DNA from: Hippophae tibetana
Lineage: Eukaryota > Streptophyta > Magnoliopsida > Rosales > Elaeagnaceae
Assembly: GCA_037013495.1 (NCBI GenBank)
Contig: CM072806.1
Coordinates: forward strand, 21,837,501-21,901,500
DNA length: 64,000 nt
Direction of reading: 5' to 3'
The notes beneath the pieces are model-generated. The model worked only from the letters and a program-made list of their open reading frames with translations, had not been told where the DNA came from and did no database searches. Shown here piece after piece: positions 52,468-64,000 of the stretch. The position numbers and the translations under genes were made by a program. The number at the start of each line of letters is the position of its first letter. The first letter of the stretch is position 1.

Positions 52468-53299
52468 CTCTTTATTTTAGGGAGAAATAAAAAAAATGTA
52501 GCAGTTTCAGCTTCTACTATATATGTATATATATATATATATTGTGAGAAAATGAAGGAAGTATTATTAATAATTTTAGGCTGCTACATCCTTAACTAGC
52601 CAGTTATGTATATTCTTTTTCGTGGTTTTTTTTATTATGAAGAATATTTTATTGGTTATCTCGCACTTCATTAAATAACATTGGGACAGTGGTGCAAACT
52701 TTCTAGTAGAATCAGTCTGGTTGTTTAGTAGAAAGTTTTACAGCATTATGGATAAGATATATAATAATATTATTTTAAGACAAATAGTATTATTGTAAAA
52801 ATATTACAGTGAAGAAATACACCTCACTTGTATAAATTTTTTTACTTATAAGTAAGGTTATGTACGTCCTACTTGAAAAGATATCTGTACGAATGAAACG
52901 ATATAAAGGATGACACATTTTCTGTCATTGGATCAATAAACTAAATTACCATAACTTGATATAAAATATTAGCTTAGTCTTTATAAATCCTTGGAGTAGA
53001 TTAGATTTAAATTTATTTAAATTTTTTAATATATATATATATATAATATAATTTTTAATTATTAAAAATATTATTATTTTTACTGTATTAAATCTTTTAC
53101 TCCTCATATGACAAATGTAATTAGTTAATTATTATATGATTCTTGATTGTGGACCTAGAAAATAATTAATTTTATTTTCTTATGTTAAATTGCATTTTTT
53201 TTAAAATAAAAAAAAATTAAATGATACATTTTTTAACTTAAGAAATTAAATGATATTGTTTTTTTATAAAGAAAAGGATCAAATTTACCTTCCACCCAA
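52241..53299. other. Hexokinase 3' flank and AT-rich spacer
   Basis: Probable 3' UTR for the first few hundred bases, including two TA microsatellites (52422-52463 and about 52518-52541). Beyond that it is AT-rich spacer without identifiable features. Confidence 0.45.
52422..52463. repeat. (AT)n microsatellite
   Basis: About 21 AT units roughly 180 bp after the hexokinase stop codon. The overlapping short ORF with a YIYIYIY run is an artefact of this repeat. Confidence 0.9.
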
Positions 53300-53563
53300 T
53301 AAAAATATAAAATAAAAATAAATAAAATTTAATTTAATTATTTTAATTATTGTTTATGTTATTAGTAAAAGTATTTTTTATGTAATTGTATGTATATAAA
53401 TATAATATTAATATATCGTTTTCAATTAAACATGATTTCATTATTGTAATAATTATCCCCTCACACCTTATTTGTTACGATTATTTTTGAAAAACATTTA
53501 TCAGATTTTTGCAAATAACGATGGTTTTAATTATTCGTACTTAAAATGTAAATCCTAATTGTA
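53300..53563 (+). repeat. Dispersed repeat, copy 2
   Basis: Similar in order and sequence to 437-660 (see that entry), including AAAAATAAATAAAAT(T/C)(T/C)AATTTAATTA and TTACGATTATTTTTGAA. Same orientation as copy 1. Confidence 0.55.
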
Positions 53564-53717
53564 ACCAATTTAAGAGTCATTCATATTAATTGTTCCAATA
53601 CTATATTTTGTTAGTTTCTTTCATTTTTTTTTTTCTCCTCTTGTTTTTTTATTCTCCATTCTCTCTTTATCATATCTTTATCTATTTACATAAAATTTTA
53701 TCTTATTTTTTTTTTGC

Positions 53718-53879
53718 TAAATATTAAACCTTAAACCTGAAATCTTAAACACTAAATACGAAATTCTAAATCTTAATCACTATAAACACTAAATCCTAAA
53801 ATCTTAAATTTTAAATACTAAACTTTAAATCTTAAATTATAAACACCGAATGATGAACTATAAACTCTAAACTCAATGA
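53718..53879. repeat. Degenerate telomere-like minisatellite
   Basis: A series of 7- to 9-bp words of the form AAACCTTAA, AAATCTTAA, ACACTAAAT, AAATCCTAA and AAACTCTAA runs for about 160 bp. They look like a decayed array of the plant telomere unit AAACCCT, or a related AT minisatellite. No exact AAACCCTAAACCCT remains. Confidence 0.5.
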
Positions 53880-55533
53880 GAGAAATGAGAAAGAGAAAAA
53901 AAATAAGGGAAATGAATTAAAGAGTAATAATAATAATAATAATAATTTAAAAGACTAAAATACTTTTGAATTTTTTGTACACATGTTTCTTCTTTTGACC
54001 AAATTGATACATTTTAAATAATTTGGATACTTTTAAGGTACAAGTTAAAACTTATGCAACAATAGGTAACAAAAGATTAATATGAGTATTAATAAGTTAT
54101 CACATTCTAAAAACCAAATCGACCCTTATTTACAGTAGTAAAACAAAAAATCCTCTTATTTAAAGTATGCTTGTTTACGCTTGTAGGATCCTATAAAAGT
54201 ATTTTTAGATTAAATAGGAAAAAGTTTGTCATAAGCGCTATTAGAGTTCCGAAAACACATTCTATGCTTATACTAAAAGAAGCACATACTAAAAGAAAAA
54301 ATTATTTCCCTAAAATTATTTATGTCTAAAACCACTTTTAACAAAAGCACAAGTAAACAAACCCTTAATATCATGTCTTGTATACATTGTTTAAAAACTT
54401 TTCTTTTTTATTTATAAATCAAATGATATTTAGTAAGATTCAAACATGATTTGAAATGAAGAAGAGTAAGTCTTCATGCTATACCATTATGTGAAACACA
54501 ACTTTACCTAGTTTTCCCTTACATTTAGCAAACATTTTCATGTTTTTCATTTGGTAACCAATGAGACTTATTTATCCATCTCTATAGAAATAAGTATTAA
54601 AGGGTTATTATATAAATTGGCATTCGACAACCCATAAATGTTTTTTTAGGAGATAAGGTACTAATCGGTACCTTGCCTTTAGAAAAGGTACATAAAAGTA
54701 TTGTATTTATTAGGAGGTATACTAGAAGTATCTTTCTTTAAAAAATGTATAATTTAGTCCAAAATGGTTATTTGTAAAAATAAAAATATCACTAATGTTC
54801 CTCACATTTAACATATCTTCACTTATGTCCCTGGTTAGTTAACGGTTTTAAATTTTCATCTAATGATGTATTTTTCTTTCCATGACTCTAATACTAAATT
54901 GAAACTAACTGTTCTACAACACTAGTTATTTCTTGAAGGTTATTATTTAAAGACAAACCTTTAAATTTCTTATTAAAATATTATTTTAACTTTGTATTTT
55001 CCTTATATTTATTCTTATATAGACTTGTGGTTAGTTTCTTTGTTTTCATTTTCTTATTTATTTAATTTATAAATGTTATAAAAAATATATATAATTATTT
55101 AAGATTTTTAATTGACTTAGAATTATAACAATTATACCTGAATTTAATGAATTTACCATGATTTTTCCTTATATTATTCTTCTTCTTTTGTATACCTAAT
55201 ATGCATTAGTTTACTCAATCTTAATACCGTCCATGTAATGTTGAAGCATTTATATCCATATATAATATGGTATTCAAATTATATCTACTAAAAATATTGA
55301 AAAATAATTATTATACTCTATTTTATTCATACCATTAATTACTATTCATAAAGCCAACTAACAACCTTGAAGAGAATCTGAGTTGCTCATAGTTTCTAGA
55401 TACAAACTACTAGGTGAATAATTTTTTAGAGTAAAGAAATTGCTCTTCTTAAAGTTGTGTCCAACTAATGGAAATAAAGGTTCCTTTTATAGGATAATGA
55501 GAAATAACTGTTTTATCCTATTTAATAATTTTT
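53880..55533. other. AT-rich spacer without supported features
   Basis: Contains a (TAA)n tract at about 53927-53946 and many low-complexity words, but no ORF or repeat end I can defend. Confidence 0.45.
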
Positions 55534-56878
55534 TGATCGTCACACATGAAGTGTGTGCAATGAATACGCAAGTATACGTATCATAACAAGTAATATAACA
55601 ATGATAAGAAAATATCATTACTACGGAGATTATTTTATTAGAAACTAATTTTTAAAACTAAAAGTAAATAACAATAATTAATTAAATCAAATTTGGTAAC
55701 TAAAAAGATATATGAGAAAATATCTAGGAATACTTAATCTTCCAATTTTCTAAACATGTGAATCACTAAAATCCTCCCAATATAATTATCAATTAACTAA
55801 ATGATCAATTGAGTCTAACCTAGCATGTATTTCTCTCTCAGGTAAATTACACATCATATAGTAATTAATTTAATCACACTCTCATGACAATTAAATTGCA
55901 TACTACTCATTAAGTTCACCAATTATGGATCACATACATAAGAATCATACATCTCTTCCTATAAACTATGCATGTTATTTAATCAAGACAAATAATTAAA
56001 TAATTCTCTCAAATCTATTTAATTACCTCTATAGATAAATTTTTGGTCAAAAAATTAATAGCATATAAATAAAATTAAATAATAATTATAATTGGAATAA
56101 AATATTAGATCATCACATGGTGAAAATTGGGTTCATAAGAGTCCTAGATTATTAAATTAATTACACATAATTGTGTTCATAAAGTTCATATTTTTCATAA
56201 AAAAAGACATGAAAATTGATAAAGAAAAGAGTAGAAGAAGAAGTACAGACAATCTCTTGAATTGTAGAATTAATCATCTCTTGAATTTCCACCAAAATTG
56301 TGTCTTCTCTTGAATTTTTCTGTATTTTTCTCTCTTTTTAGCTCTAAAATCTGACCAAAATAATGCTAATGGAGTCCACTTAGGATTTATGGAGTGATTA
56401 AGGGCTTAAATAATGCTCAAGTGCGATTTGGACCATCAAATCAGCTTTAGATGAAGGGCTACGATCAAAACAAGCAAAAATGATAGTGTCATACGGTAAT
56501 ACGTGATTCATAAAAATGGATGGTGTGGTAGGTGGAACGCAAGGAGCAATCGGGTGGCGACACGTGGTGGAAAAGTTTGACTAGACTCCGAACTTGGATT
56601 GAACGTCGTGCTGACACGTGGCACATCCTTCTCACACACGACGTAATGCGATTCATTATCCTTACTTAGGTGGCATTCACGTGGCTTGCCACGTGGTAGA
56701 TTCTGGTTGGTCCTGCATTAAAAATTCATAAACAATTCTAGAAAATTTTCAAAAATTATATTTTCACTAAAAAGTTTATATTTTAATATTTTTATCCCCA
56801 AAATACTATTTATTGAATAAAACAAGTAAATATTAAGTAAAAAAGTGCATTAATGACTCTACTTTTATAGAGTCATTA
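55534..56878 (-). repeat. LTR, family A, probably solo
   Basis: 1345 bp. The + strand starts TGATCGTCACACATGAAG (complement of the family A end GACGATCA) and ends TATAGAGTCATTA (complement of TAATGACTCTATA; the usual first bases TG have become TA). All family A blocks are present in reverse, including GGCTTAAATAATGCTC (promoter region, about 56404). Flanks TTTTT (55529-55533) and TTTAT (56879-56883) could be a decayed duplication. Confidence 0.85.
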
Positions 56879-57877
56879 TTTATCTACATTTCTACTTTTG
56901 GCTTTTAACTCTAAGCCTTTCATTCCTATACCATGACCTATCGGTTGAAGATGTGGGTTCTACATCTTTACTCCTCTTTGTCGTTGTAAGTTCAGTTGTA
57001 CTCGTGTCTGTGTTAGCTTTTCATGAGTAAAACACAATGTCTATTTTATTTTATTTCAGTTATTGTGAATCACTAATGCACATATGCACATAGTTACTAA
57101 GACTTTGTATAAATCATGTTTACACACACAACATGATTGGTTTGTGTAGTATGCGTTCTAGGTGGAGTATTGGCTCCATGGCGTTGTCACTTGTGTTTTT
57201 GTTTTGTTTCAGGTGCGAGTATTTGTGGAATTTATTCGATATTTTTTTAAACAAAAATATCTTTGTTATCACCTCATCCCCAAGCTCTCTACCACCTTCA
57301 CTACCACATTTGGCAAGGTGATTGACGAGGTAGCTAACAAGGTGGCCATCCGAGGCTCTATAAATATCATCATTTCTTCTTATTTGGTATCCAAAAAAGA
57401 TGTAATAGAGGTCTATCAAATTGACATATTGTCTTTCTATTTTTAGATAACTAACACATTGCATGTTGTTTAGTATTAGTAATTTGTGACTGTATGAAAA
57501 AATCATGCTTATGAGTGGTGGGTGCTCGAGATGGTGTTTGTGAATGGGTTGTATATAAGCTTTGTGTGAGTTGGAAGTTATTTGGATGCAACTAGTTATT
57601 TATGAAAACCTCATTGTGAAAGTGAGTTAAGTTAAAATTCTTTGAGTTCTCACATCTTGGACTCTGTGTCTATTGATTGTTTATTAGATGTTCATGTTCA
57701 TGGGTTTTATGTTGATTGTCCACTTTACACATTATTGATATTTGTTTTATGATCACACCACATTAGGTGGTTTTCGTTTTGGAAGAGAGCCAGGTTTGTG
57801 TGACGAACCAAGTTGTTGCAAAGGAAGCAAGCGAGAGTAGCAATATGTAGTTAGGGAATGTGTCTTGACTGATAGAG
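56879..57877. other. Spacer without supported genes
   Basis: Mixed composition with overlapping short ORFs on both strands around 57120-57506. None has a recognised domain, and the opposing frames make real coding unlikely. Confidence 0.35.
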
Positions 57878-58228
57878 TGATGAGTGCTCAAAAAGCACTA
57901 AAATAACCATGATTTTATGCACATTAATTGATTAAAAATATATATATTTATATGTTTTATCATATATTTATATAAATTTGTCTTTTTCGGAATCACGGGT
58001 ATTTTTATTGTTTTTCAGGTATTTTGGCTTAAAAATGCAACTTAAAGACTCAAAGAGGAATACTAGAAGCAATACATCACAAATATATTAATAAATAAAT
58101 GGGGAAAGATCAACAAATATGGAAAAATTGGACAAAATGGGTCAAAAAGGACAAAAATATCAAAAAGGAGAAAAACGCGCCGCCGCGCCCCAGTGCCCAG
58201 CTCCGCCCCAAGCTGCGCGCAGCACTGG

Positions 58229-58321
58229 GCGCGCGGGTACTGTTCATGCACGCAGCACTGCGCGCGCGGGTACTGTTCATGCGCGCAGAACTGCGCACGG
58301 GTACTGTTCATCCGCGTGCGC
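58229..58321. repeat. 31-bp GC-rich tandem repeat within LTR B
   Basis: Three units of GCGCGCGGGTACTGTTCATG plus an 11-bp GC-rich tail, starting at 58229, 58260 and 58291; the third is diverged at its end. It stands out as a GC island in AT-rich DNA. It produces spurious overlapping ORFs in several frames (58063-58446), which are not genes. Confidence 0.88.
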
Positions 58322-58437
58322 CGACACCCATTTTTCACGTGCAGCAGCCCCATGACGTCATGCTGACGTCATCAATGACCTCAGCATTTCCATTACGCGT
58401 TTTTACATTTTTTTACTCATTTTTTTCTCTCCATCCT

Positions 58438-58453
58438 CACCTATAAATACCCC
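58438..58453 (+). promoter_or_regulatory. TATA box of LTR B
   Basis: CACCTATAAATACCCC. The same place in other B copies reads CACCTATAAAACGACC (24331) and, on the - strand, complements of TATTTATAGGTGGGG (about 42315) and CTTTTATAGGTGAGG (about 61236). Conservation across copies supports a retroelement core promoter. Confidence 0.65.
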
Positions 58454-59766
58454 ATTTCCCTTCACTTCAAACCACACCTAAAAACACCTCCAAATACATT
58501 CTTTTCTCTCTTTTCTTAGATTTTTAGGATTCTTTAGTTTTTCTTAGTTTTTCTTATGTTTTCTTAGTTTTTAGCTTTTCTTAGTTAATTTCTCTTAGTT
58601 TTAGAGTTCTTCCCTTTTTAGGGAAGAACTAGTTATGTTTTTGTAATATTTTAGCTTTTTGATTCAATAAATGGGAGTGCAAATTCCGCTTGGAGTTTTT
58701 CCAGCAACGGGAATAGCGTCGAAGTTCTGTAAGGATTTTATTTTCTTTACAGTTATTTTTATGCTTTATTCTTACATGTTATATTTAATTTGTCTGTGGT
58801 TAAATTTAACTGTGCTGGCTATTTAGTAAACATGATGTAATAATAACGTTGTTATGCTTGCGAAATATTAAATAGGTAAAAATCTCTAAAATGAATTGAT
58901 TTTGTTTTTATTCATGATTTTATATTAAGAATGTTAGAGAGAAATATATTATTTTTCATTACAAACTTAAACCTGAAAATTAGATTTTAAGGTTTAGTTA
59001 TCCGGTCTGATTTAGAGTAGTGCTCTTTTATTTGATGGTACAATCGCCCGGTAGTTAGAGTGAAGCTCTATTTCAAAAGTTTTTATAAGAATTATTATCT
59101 GAAAATGTATTGACGACATGTTTTCGGTAGTGGTTTTAAAACTTGAAAGTTAGTACTCGGATAACTAAATTCTTGGGTTTAATTTGGACACCTTGAATAA
59201 AGTTTAAACTGTCTAACCCCACCAAAGGTGGCATTTAAATGGTTCATTTTCAATCTCTTAGAAAAAGGAATTAATTTAATTAAGCATATTAGTTATCAAC
59301 CCCACCGATAGGTGTTAATTGATTTGTTTAGTTAACAAAGAATATCTAACCCCACCAAAGGTGGTATTCATACAAAAAAGGGAGAATCAATAAATATCAA
59401 TTCATATCTTTAATAACCTAGATAATATGAGCAAGCATAATTAACTTAGTTATTATATCCATAAATACTCCGCCATTATAAATGATAAAATTTGCATGAA
59501 TGTTTATTGAATCTATGTTTATTTTTATGTAAGTAGATTAAAAACACAAAACCCCAAAATATCGTGACAGGATGTTTAGGATTTAATTTCGTTTTTAAAA
59601 GATTGAATAATAAATTAAAAACCACACACATTCCTTCCTTAGATCGATCTTGGGAGTATACTTATCATTTTCTACAAAATGATTCGTGCACTTGCGAGAG
59701 TTTTATAAATATTAAAACCAAAGTATTGGCAAGAATCGACGATGTCGGTTTTTGGTCATCATAGAG

Positions 59767-60427
59767 GTATTTATGTTTATACTTTTTATCGAGTTATATA
59801 TATTTATTATTTTTAATGGATTTTTTGTTACTGAGTGGTTGCCTTAAGTAACTTAAAGATATTACCACATAAATATGATTTCTTTGTGGATTTACCTCGT
59901 TATATCTGGTGTTTTGTATGCTCAAATGTGTGGCTAGTATGATAAGAGTTTAAATGATGTATGTTCCTATATACTGAAGTTTAAACTCTGATTATAAAGG
60001 TTCTTATATTTATCATTTTCTTTCCATTTACTGAATTCTATATATGCTACTTTATGATAATGCTTGTCTTTGATTATATGTATTTCAATTATGTTTATCT
60101 CCATATGATTTGCATATTTGAGTTAAGTCCTTAAGGAATCAGTATCTCCTTAGCCTAATTGTGCATAGAGTTTCTGATTCCTTCAATAGAATTATGCATG
60201 ATCAATATATGTGTTAGTATAATATGATTTTCTATCATATATATTCTAACATACTAGATGTAAACATTGATTAGAAAGCACATTTATTATATGTAATCGT
60301 GTGCTTTGTTTCCTTTCTATGTAGAATGTCTATAGCTTTCTAATCATTTCTTATGATGTATTAAATTAATCTATCTATTTCCTGATTAATTAATATTGCT
60401 TGTGTCTGTTATATGCATGTGAGTTTG
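59767..60427. other. Spacer between two solo LTRs
   Basis: AT-rich with frequent TATATG and TTTATG words. No ORF, repeat end or RNA gene was recognised. Confidence 0.4.
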
Positions 60428-60432
60428 GTGTA

Positions 60433-61784
60433 TGATGAGACAAGATCGACACGTAATATCGATATTGTGGATAGTTTTGTTTTATATTTATAGAACTATG
60501 GTAAGTGCATGAATCATTTTTATAGAAAAGGACAAGTATACTCCCAAGGTCAATCTAAGGAAAGAATATATGTGATTTTTAATTTATTATTCAAACTTTT
60601 AAAAACGATATTAAATTCTAAATATTCTGTCACGATATTTTAGTTTTTGTGTTTCCTAATCTAATAACAAAAAAAAAAAATAAACATAGATATAGATTCA
60701 ATAAACAATAATGCATATTTTTATCATTCATAATAGTAGAGTATTTAAGGATATGATAACTATGATTGCTCATATTATTTAGGTTATTAAAGATATAAAT
60801 AGATATTTGTTGATTTTCTCATTTTGGTATGAAAATGTCCTTAGGCGAGGCACAAATTATTTTGTTTAATATTAATTAACTAATATCCTTAGGCGGGATA
60901 CTATTAATTAATTAAGTATTAAATTTTAGTTTTATTTATAAGAAAATAGAAAACCATCTAATCACATCTTTAAGCGGAGTCAATTAATTAGACTTTATTC
61001 AAGGTGTTCAAATTAAACCTAAGAATTTTACTATCTGAGTACTAACTTTCAAGTTTTCAAACTATTATTGAAAATATGTCGTCAATAAATTTTTGAATAA
61101 TAGTTCGTATAAAAAAATTTGGAAATAGAGCTTAACTCTAACTACCGGGCGATTGTGCTAACAAATAAAAGAGCATTACTATAAATCACACCAGATAATT
61201 AAATCTTAAAATCTAATTTTTAGAGGAATAAGGTCCTTTTATAGGTGAGGAAAAAACCAAAAAAGGTGGGAAAATATTTCAGAAATTGATTTTGGACACG
61301 TTTGGACAGGCATGCACGCATGTGGGGCATGGAAATTGTGGTAGATGGGAGTTTGGTGTGCACAGGCATGTGTTGGTGCATGCGGAAATTAGTGCGACAT
61401 GTGTTGGGCATGTGCAATCTACGTGTGGGTGTGTGCTTGGTGTATATACACTGGTGCGTGCAAGACTCGACACATATGGGCAACTGTGCGGGACTCGACC
61501 TTTTTGACATGTTCTTACCGTTTTGACCCATTTTTCCATTTTTCCATCTTTTTGACTTTTTTGCATTTCTTTTCTCAACATATTTGTGATGTATTATCTC
61601 GAGTATTTTTCTTTGAGTTTTTAAGTTATTTTTAAACAAGAATACATAAAAACATTAAAAATACTCATGATTCTGAAAATATATATTGATATAAAAATAT
61701 GATAAAATTATAAAAATATGAATCTATTTAGTCAATTAAAGTACATTAAATCATGGTATTTTTTTGCTTTTTAAGCACTAATCA
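60433..61784 (-). repeat. Solo LTR, family B, with exact target duplication
   Basis: 1352 bp. The + strand starts TGATGAGACAAGATCG and ends AAGCACTAATCA. The exact 5-bp duplication GTGTA flanks it (60428-60432 and 61785-61789). Compared with the 57878 copy it lacks part of the leader region around the primer-binding-proximal half and has its own GC-richer patch (about 61310-61500), the source of several overlapping spurious ORFs. Confidence 0.9.
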
Positions 61785-62589
61785 GTGTAAGTATATAAAT
61801 AATTTGTATTTCCTTTTCCTGGTTGTATCCTAAGTGTCAACCTTTTAATTGGTTTGCTATGTTTAGTTTGATCTCATGTTGTGAGAGCGTAATCATCACT
61901 TACCAAATATTTTCCCACATATAAAGTCTTGAAGTTATTAGAAATTGTTTATTGCTTAGTATACATTTATGTCTAAAATGTTGTGTGTTGATTGTTATGT
62001 ATGATTGTTGCTAGTCTGGATAGAAGCTTTTGAGGCACACCATCACTAGTGTATTTACAGTGTTTTGTATATTTTGTATATGCTGAGGTTTTAGTTGTGT
62101 GTTAAATTGAGCATATTGTTTTTTACTTTCATAATGTAATTTTCTTAATTTATGTTTGTGAGGCTGGCTTGGCCGAGTTGATATGGAGCTCACGAAAACA
62201 TTTCATATGTTAGTATCTCCACCTCTCATCTAGGTATCAGTTACATATTTGAGTCAAAAGAATAATTGTTCCTACATATGGGAATCTTCAATAATTTTCT
62301 ACCTACAATCCTTTTGGTGACGTAGACAATTATGCATCTTCATCTTCTCAATCTCTAATGCAGTAAATACATTTGTGATCCTTAGTGGTTATCTTGGCAT
62401 AAAAACAAAACATATTTCTTATTTTTTAACAAATTTTCAAGTTATTATTGTCAATATTTGCCTCAAACTTACTGATTTCTCACCATATTCTTCAATGAGA
62501 GCCATATTACTATGAAAATTATGACTTTATAAGTTGAATAATTTACTTTAATCTCAAAATAATTATAAATTTTATTGAGTTCATGATAA

Positions 62590-63995
62590 ATTTGACCTAA
62601 CATCTATCCTCTTAGTATACAGAGTTCATCTATATTGAATTCATTTTTTAAAAGTGCCTTTGGTTTTGGATCTTCTCTATTAGTGTCAGAAATCCCTAAT
62701 TTGATAAAATGATATGAACTAAAACAACATTCTTCATTCCAATCCATCTGTGAGCTAAAAAAATATGAGATAGACATGCTTGTCACCTACTTTAATATTT
62801 TTCTTAAAGTTCTTGATAACCTTCTTGAAATTTTCAGGAAAATAATTTAATTCACTTAAATTAATTACTAGATATATGTTCTTGATTAAACCTGTATAGA
62901 AAGCTTCATAAAAAATAATTGGATCAGCTCTATCAAGAATATTAAATTTACTACCTACAAGAAATTATTTTTAAGTGGTGTAAATTTTCATAATTTTGAT
63001 AGGTTTTTTCGGTATATTTTCTAGCTAAGTTATGAAAACTCGGCCATTGTGGTTTATTATAATTCATATACTAGCATTTTTCATCTTTAATGACCAATGA
63101 ATTCTTGGGTGATGTTTCCCTTAATAGTACTAGTAGACTTGTTATCTTTGTTGTTTCTGTGAGAGGTGTTTCTCTAAATAGTATAGGTGGTCTTACTTTC
63201 TTTCCTAGGGTTTTCAACTTACTTGGTGGAAATGGTTATTGTTGTAATGCTACAAAGTAATTTTAAATATCTTATTATTAGATTTGGTACTTTATAGTTG
63301 GCATAACTACCTTCAGTTTTTTTTATATTAATGAAAGCTTTGTGAGTTATTCCATTAAATTTGATAATATATTTGCTTGCTTCAAGCCATTTGTATAAAT
63401 TTTTGATTTTGGATCATTATAGACCATATAAGTCTTTTTTTGTATTTGTTTTATGCTTTTTCAACACAAGTAAGCTTTTTTTTTCTTTTTAGAGATGTTA
63501 CTCTCTTTTGAACTATAGGATTCTTTTTTCTTATTTTGAATTCCTTCTTTAGAAGTTTTACTTTCCTTAAAATGAATCTTTGATGGGGATTCCTCTTTAA
63601 AGTTTTTGGACTCTAATGGTCCATTTGAACTGTTAAGTTCTTCCTGTTTAATTCATGTCTTCAAAATAGAATTTTCTAGGTATTAAACCTCTAGTTATTC
63701 CTAAATGATTCTGATCTCTTTTTCCTTGATTTTAATCATGATATCAATATTTTTTATTCTTACAAGGATAAAAATAGTTAAATGTGTTAATTCTTTTATA
63801 AGGGCATCTGCTAAACTATTTTTGTTTCCTCAAAGATATTCGATATTAAAATTATAATAGTTAAACTATTGTTCCCATCCAACTAATCTTCCTTGTATAT
63901 AATTACCTACAATATTAGTTCTTAAAAAATAACCAAAATTCTTGTTATTAGTTTTGATAATGAATCTAGAACTTATTACATATATTGCAAATTTC
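62590..63995 (-). pseudogene. RNase H-type fragment of a reverse-transcribing element (pararetrovirus-like or Ty3-like)
   Basis: On the - strand, entering from the right edge, a broken frame (about 63990-63770) shows blocks typical of the C-terminal half of RNase H in caulimovirid and Ty3 polymerases. These are an NF.YF block, a QGRLVGW block and a G.KN.LAD.L block. At least two internal stops interrupt it. Farther down, a short frame (62786-62604) has sequence such as FFSSQMDW that I cannot place with confidence. The fragment is truncated by the window edge and non-coding. Which lineage it belongs to needs the reverse transcriptase beyond the window. Confidence 0.5.
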
Positions 63996-64000
63996 CTAAT

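Larger units (their letters stand above)
57878..59761 (+). repeat. Solo LTR, family B, with exact target duplication
   Basis: 1884 bp, the longest B copy. Starts TGATGAGTGCTCAAAAAGC and ends GGTTTTTGGTCATCA. Exact duplication TAGAG on both sides (57873-57877 and 59762-59766). The core promoter is CACCTATAAATACCCC (58438-58453), followed by a T/C-rich leader with repeated TTCTTAGTTTTTCTTAG words (58515-58620). A 31-bp GC-rich tandem repeat lies upstream (58229-58321). Confidence 0.92.

Noticed and set aside
57120-57506. 128-codon - strand ORF with overlapping + strand ORFs
   Set aside because: Opposing frames of similar length, no recognised motif, mixed-composition spacer; insufficient evidence for a gene.
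58063-58446. Several overlapping ORFs on both strands with repeated RAQCCAHEQYP-type peptides
   Set aside because: They are frame shadows of the 31-bp GC-rich tandem repeat inside an LTR; all frames lack stops there because of high GC content.
61220-61639. Five overlapping ORFs up to 139 codons on both strands
   Set aside because: They fall in the GC-richer patch of a family B solo LTR, have no shared domain and are not conserved in the other B copies.

Overview
The window is a piece of a flowering-plant (most likely eudicot) nuclear chromosome. Evidence: very AT-rich intergenic DNA, two intron-rich protein genes of plant type, and many plant-type transposable elements (Ty3 retrotransposons, solo LTRs, a CACTA transposon, hAT-like and Mutator-like MITEs, and a broken reverse-transcribing-element fragment). 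No species can be named from the sequence alone. I saw no rRNA, tRNA or CRISPR feature.

Only two genes look intact, both on the + strand. (1) A BRE/BRCC45 orthologue (subunit of the BRISC and BRCA1-A deubiquitinase complexes) has 13 coding exons between 3174 and 14884 that join without a frame break to 381 residues. Its intron 11 is stretched to 8.6 kb by an antisense Ty3 retrotransposon (6430-14433). That element was itself hit by a second, non-autonomous LTR element (9410-12521). (2) A plastid-type hexokinase has 9 exons between 47460 and 52240 that join to 494 residues. It has a 2.2 kb first intron holding a MITE and other repeat DNA, a GC-AG second intron and an overlapping upstream ORF.

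The most unusual object is the nested 9410-12521 element. It has LTRs, a 5-bp target duplication, a primer binding site and a polypurine tract, but no recognisable gag or pol. Between its LTRs are broken pieces of several unrelated host genes: calreticulin, a filament-like plant protein, an FG-repeat nucleoporin and an HD-Zip homeobox gene. It also carries a 54-bp tandem repeat and an unassigned Gly/Tyr/Pro/Gln-rich segment. The pieces lie in both orientations.

From 21 to 43 kb and 55 to 62 kb the DNA is a mosaic of two LTR families. Family A (about 1.35-1.56 kb) starts TGATGACTC and ends GATCA. Family B (about 1.35-1.88 kb) starts TGATGAGTGC and ends TCATCA. Five copies lie between direct repeats that mark them as solo LTRs (four exact, one 4 of 5); the others are truncated or have weaker flanks. 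A decayed CACTA transposon (26605 to about 34865) sits in one A copy. It keeps TNP2, DUF4218, DUF4216 and En/Spm-type regions plus a Ulp1-like C48 peptidase domain.

The remaining stretches (15.5-21.0, 36.8-38.1, 39.6-41.0, 42.9-47.3, 52.3-55.5, 56.9-57.9, 59.8-60.4 and 61.8-62.6 kb) are AT-rich intergenic DNA or degraded repeats in which I could support no gene. The right edge enters a broken RNase H-type region of a pararetrovirus-like or Ty3-like element on the - strand.
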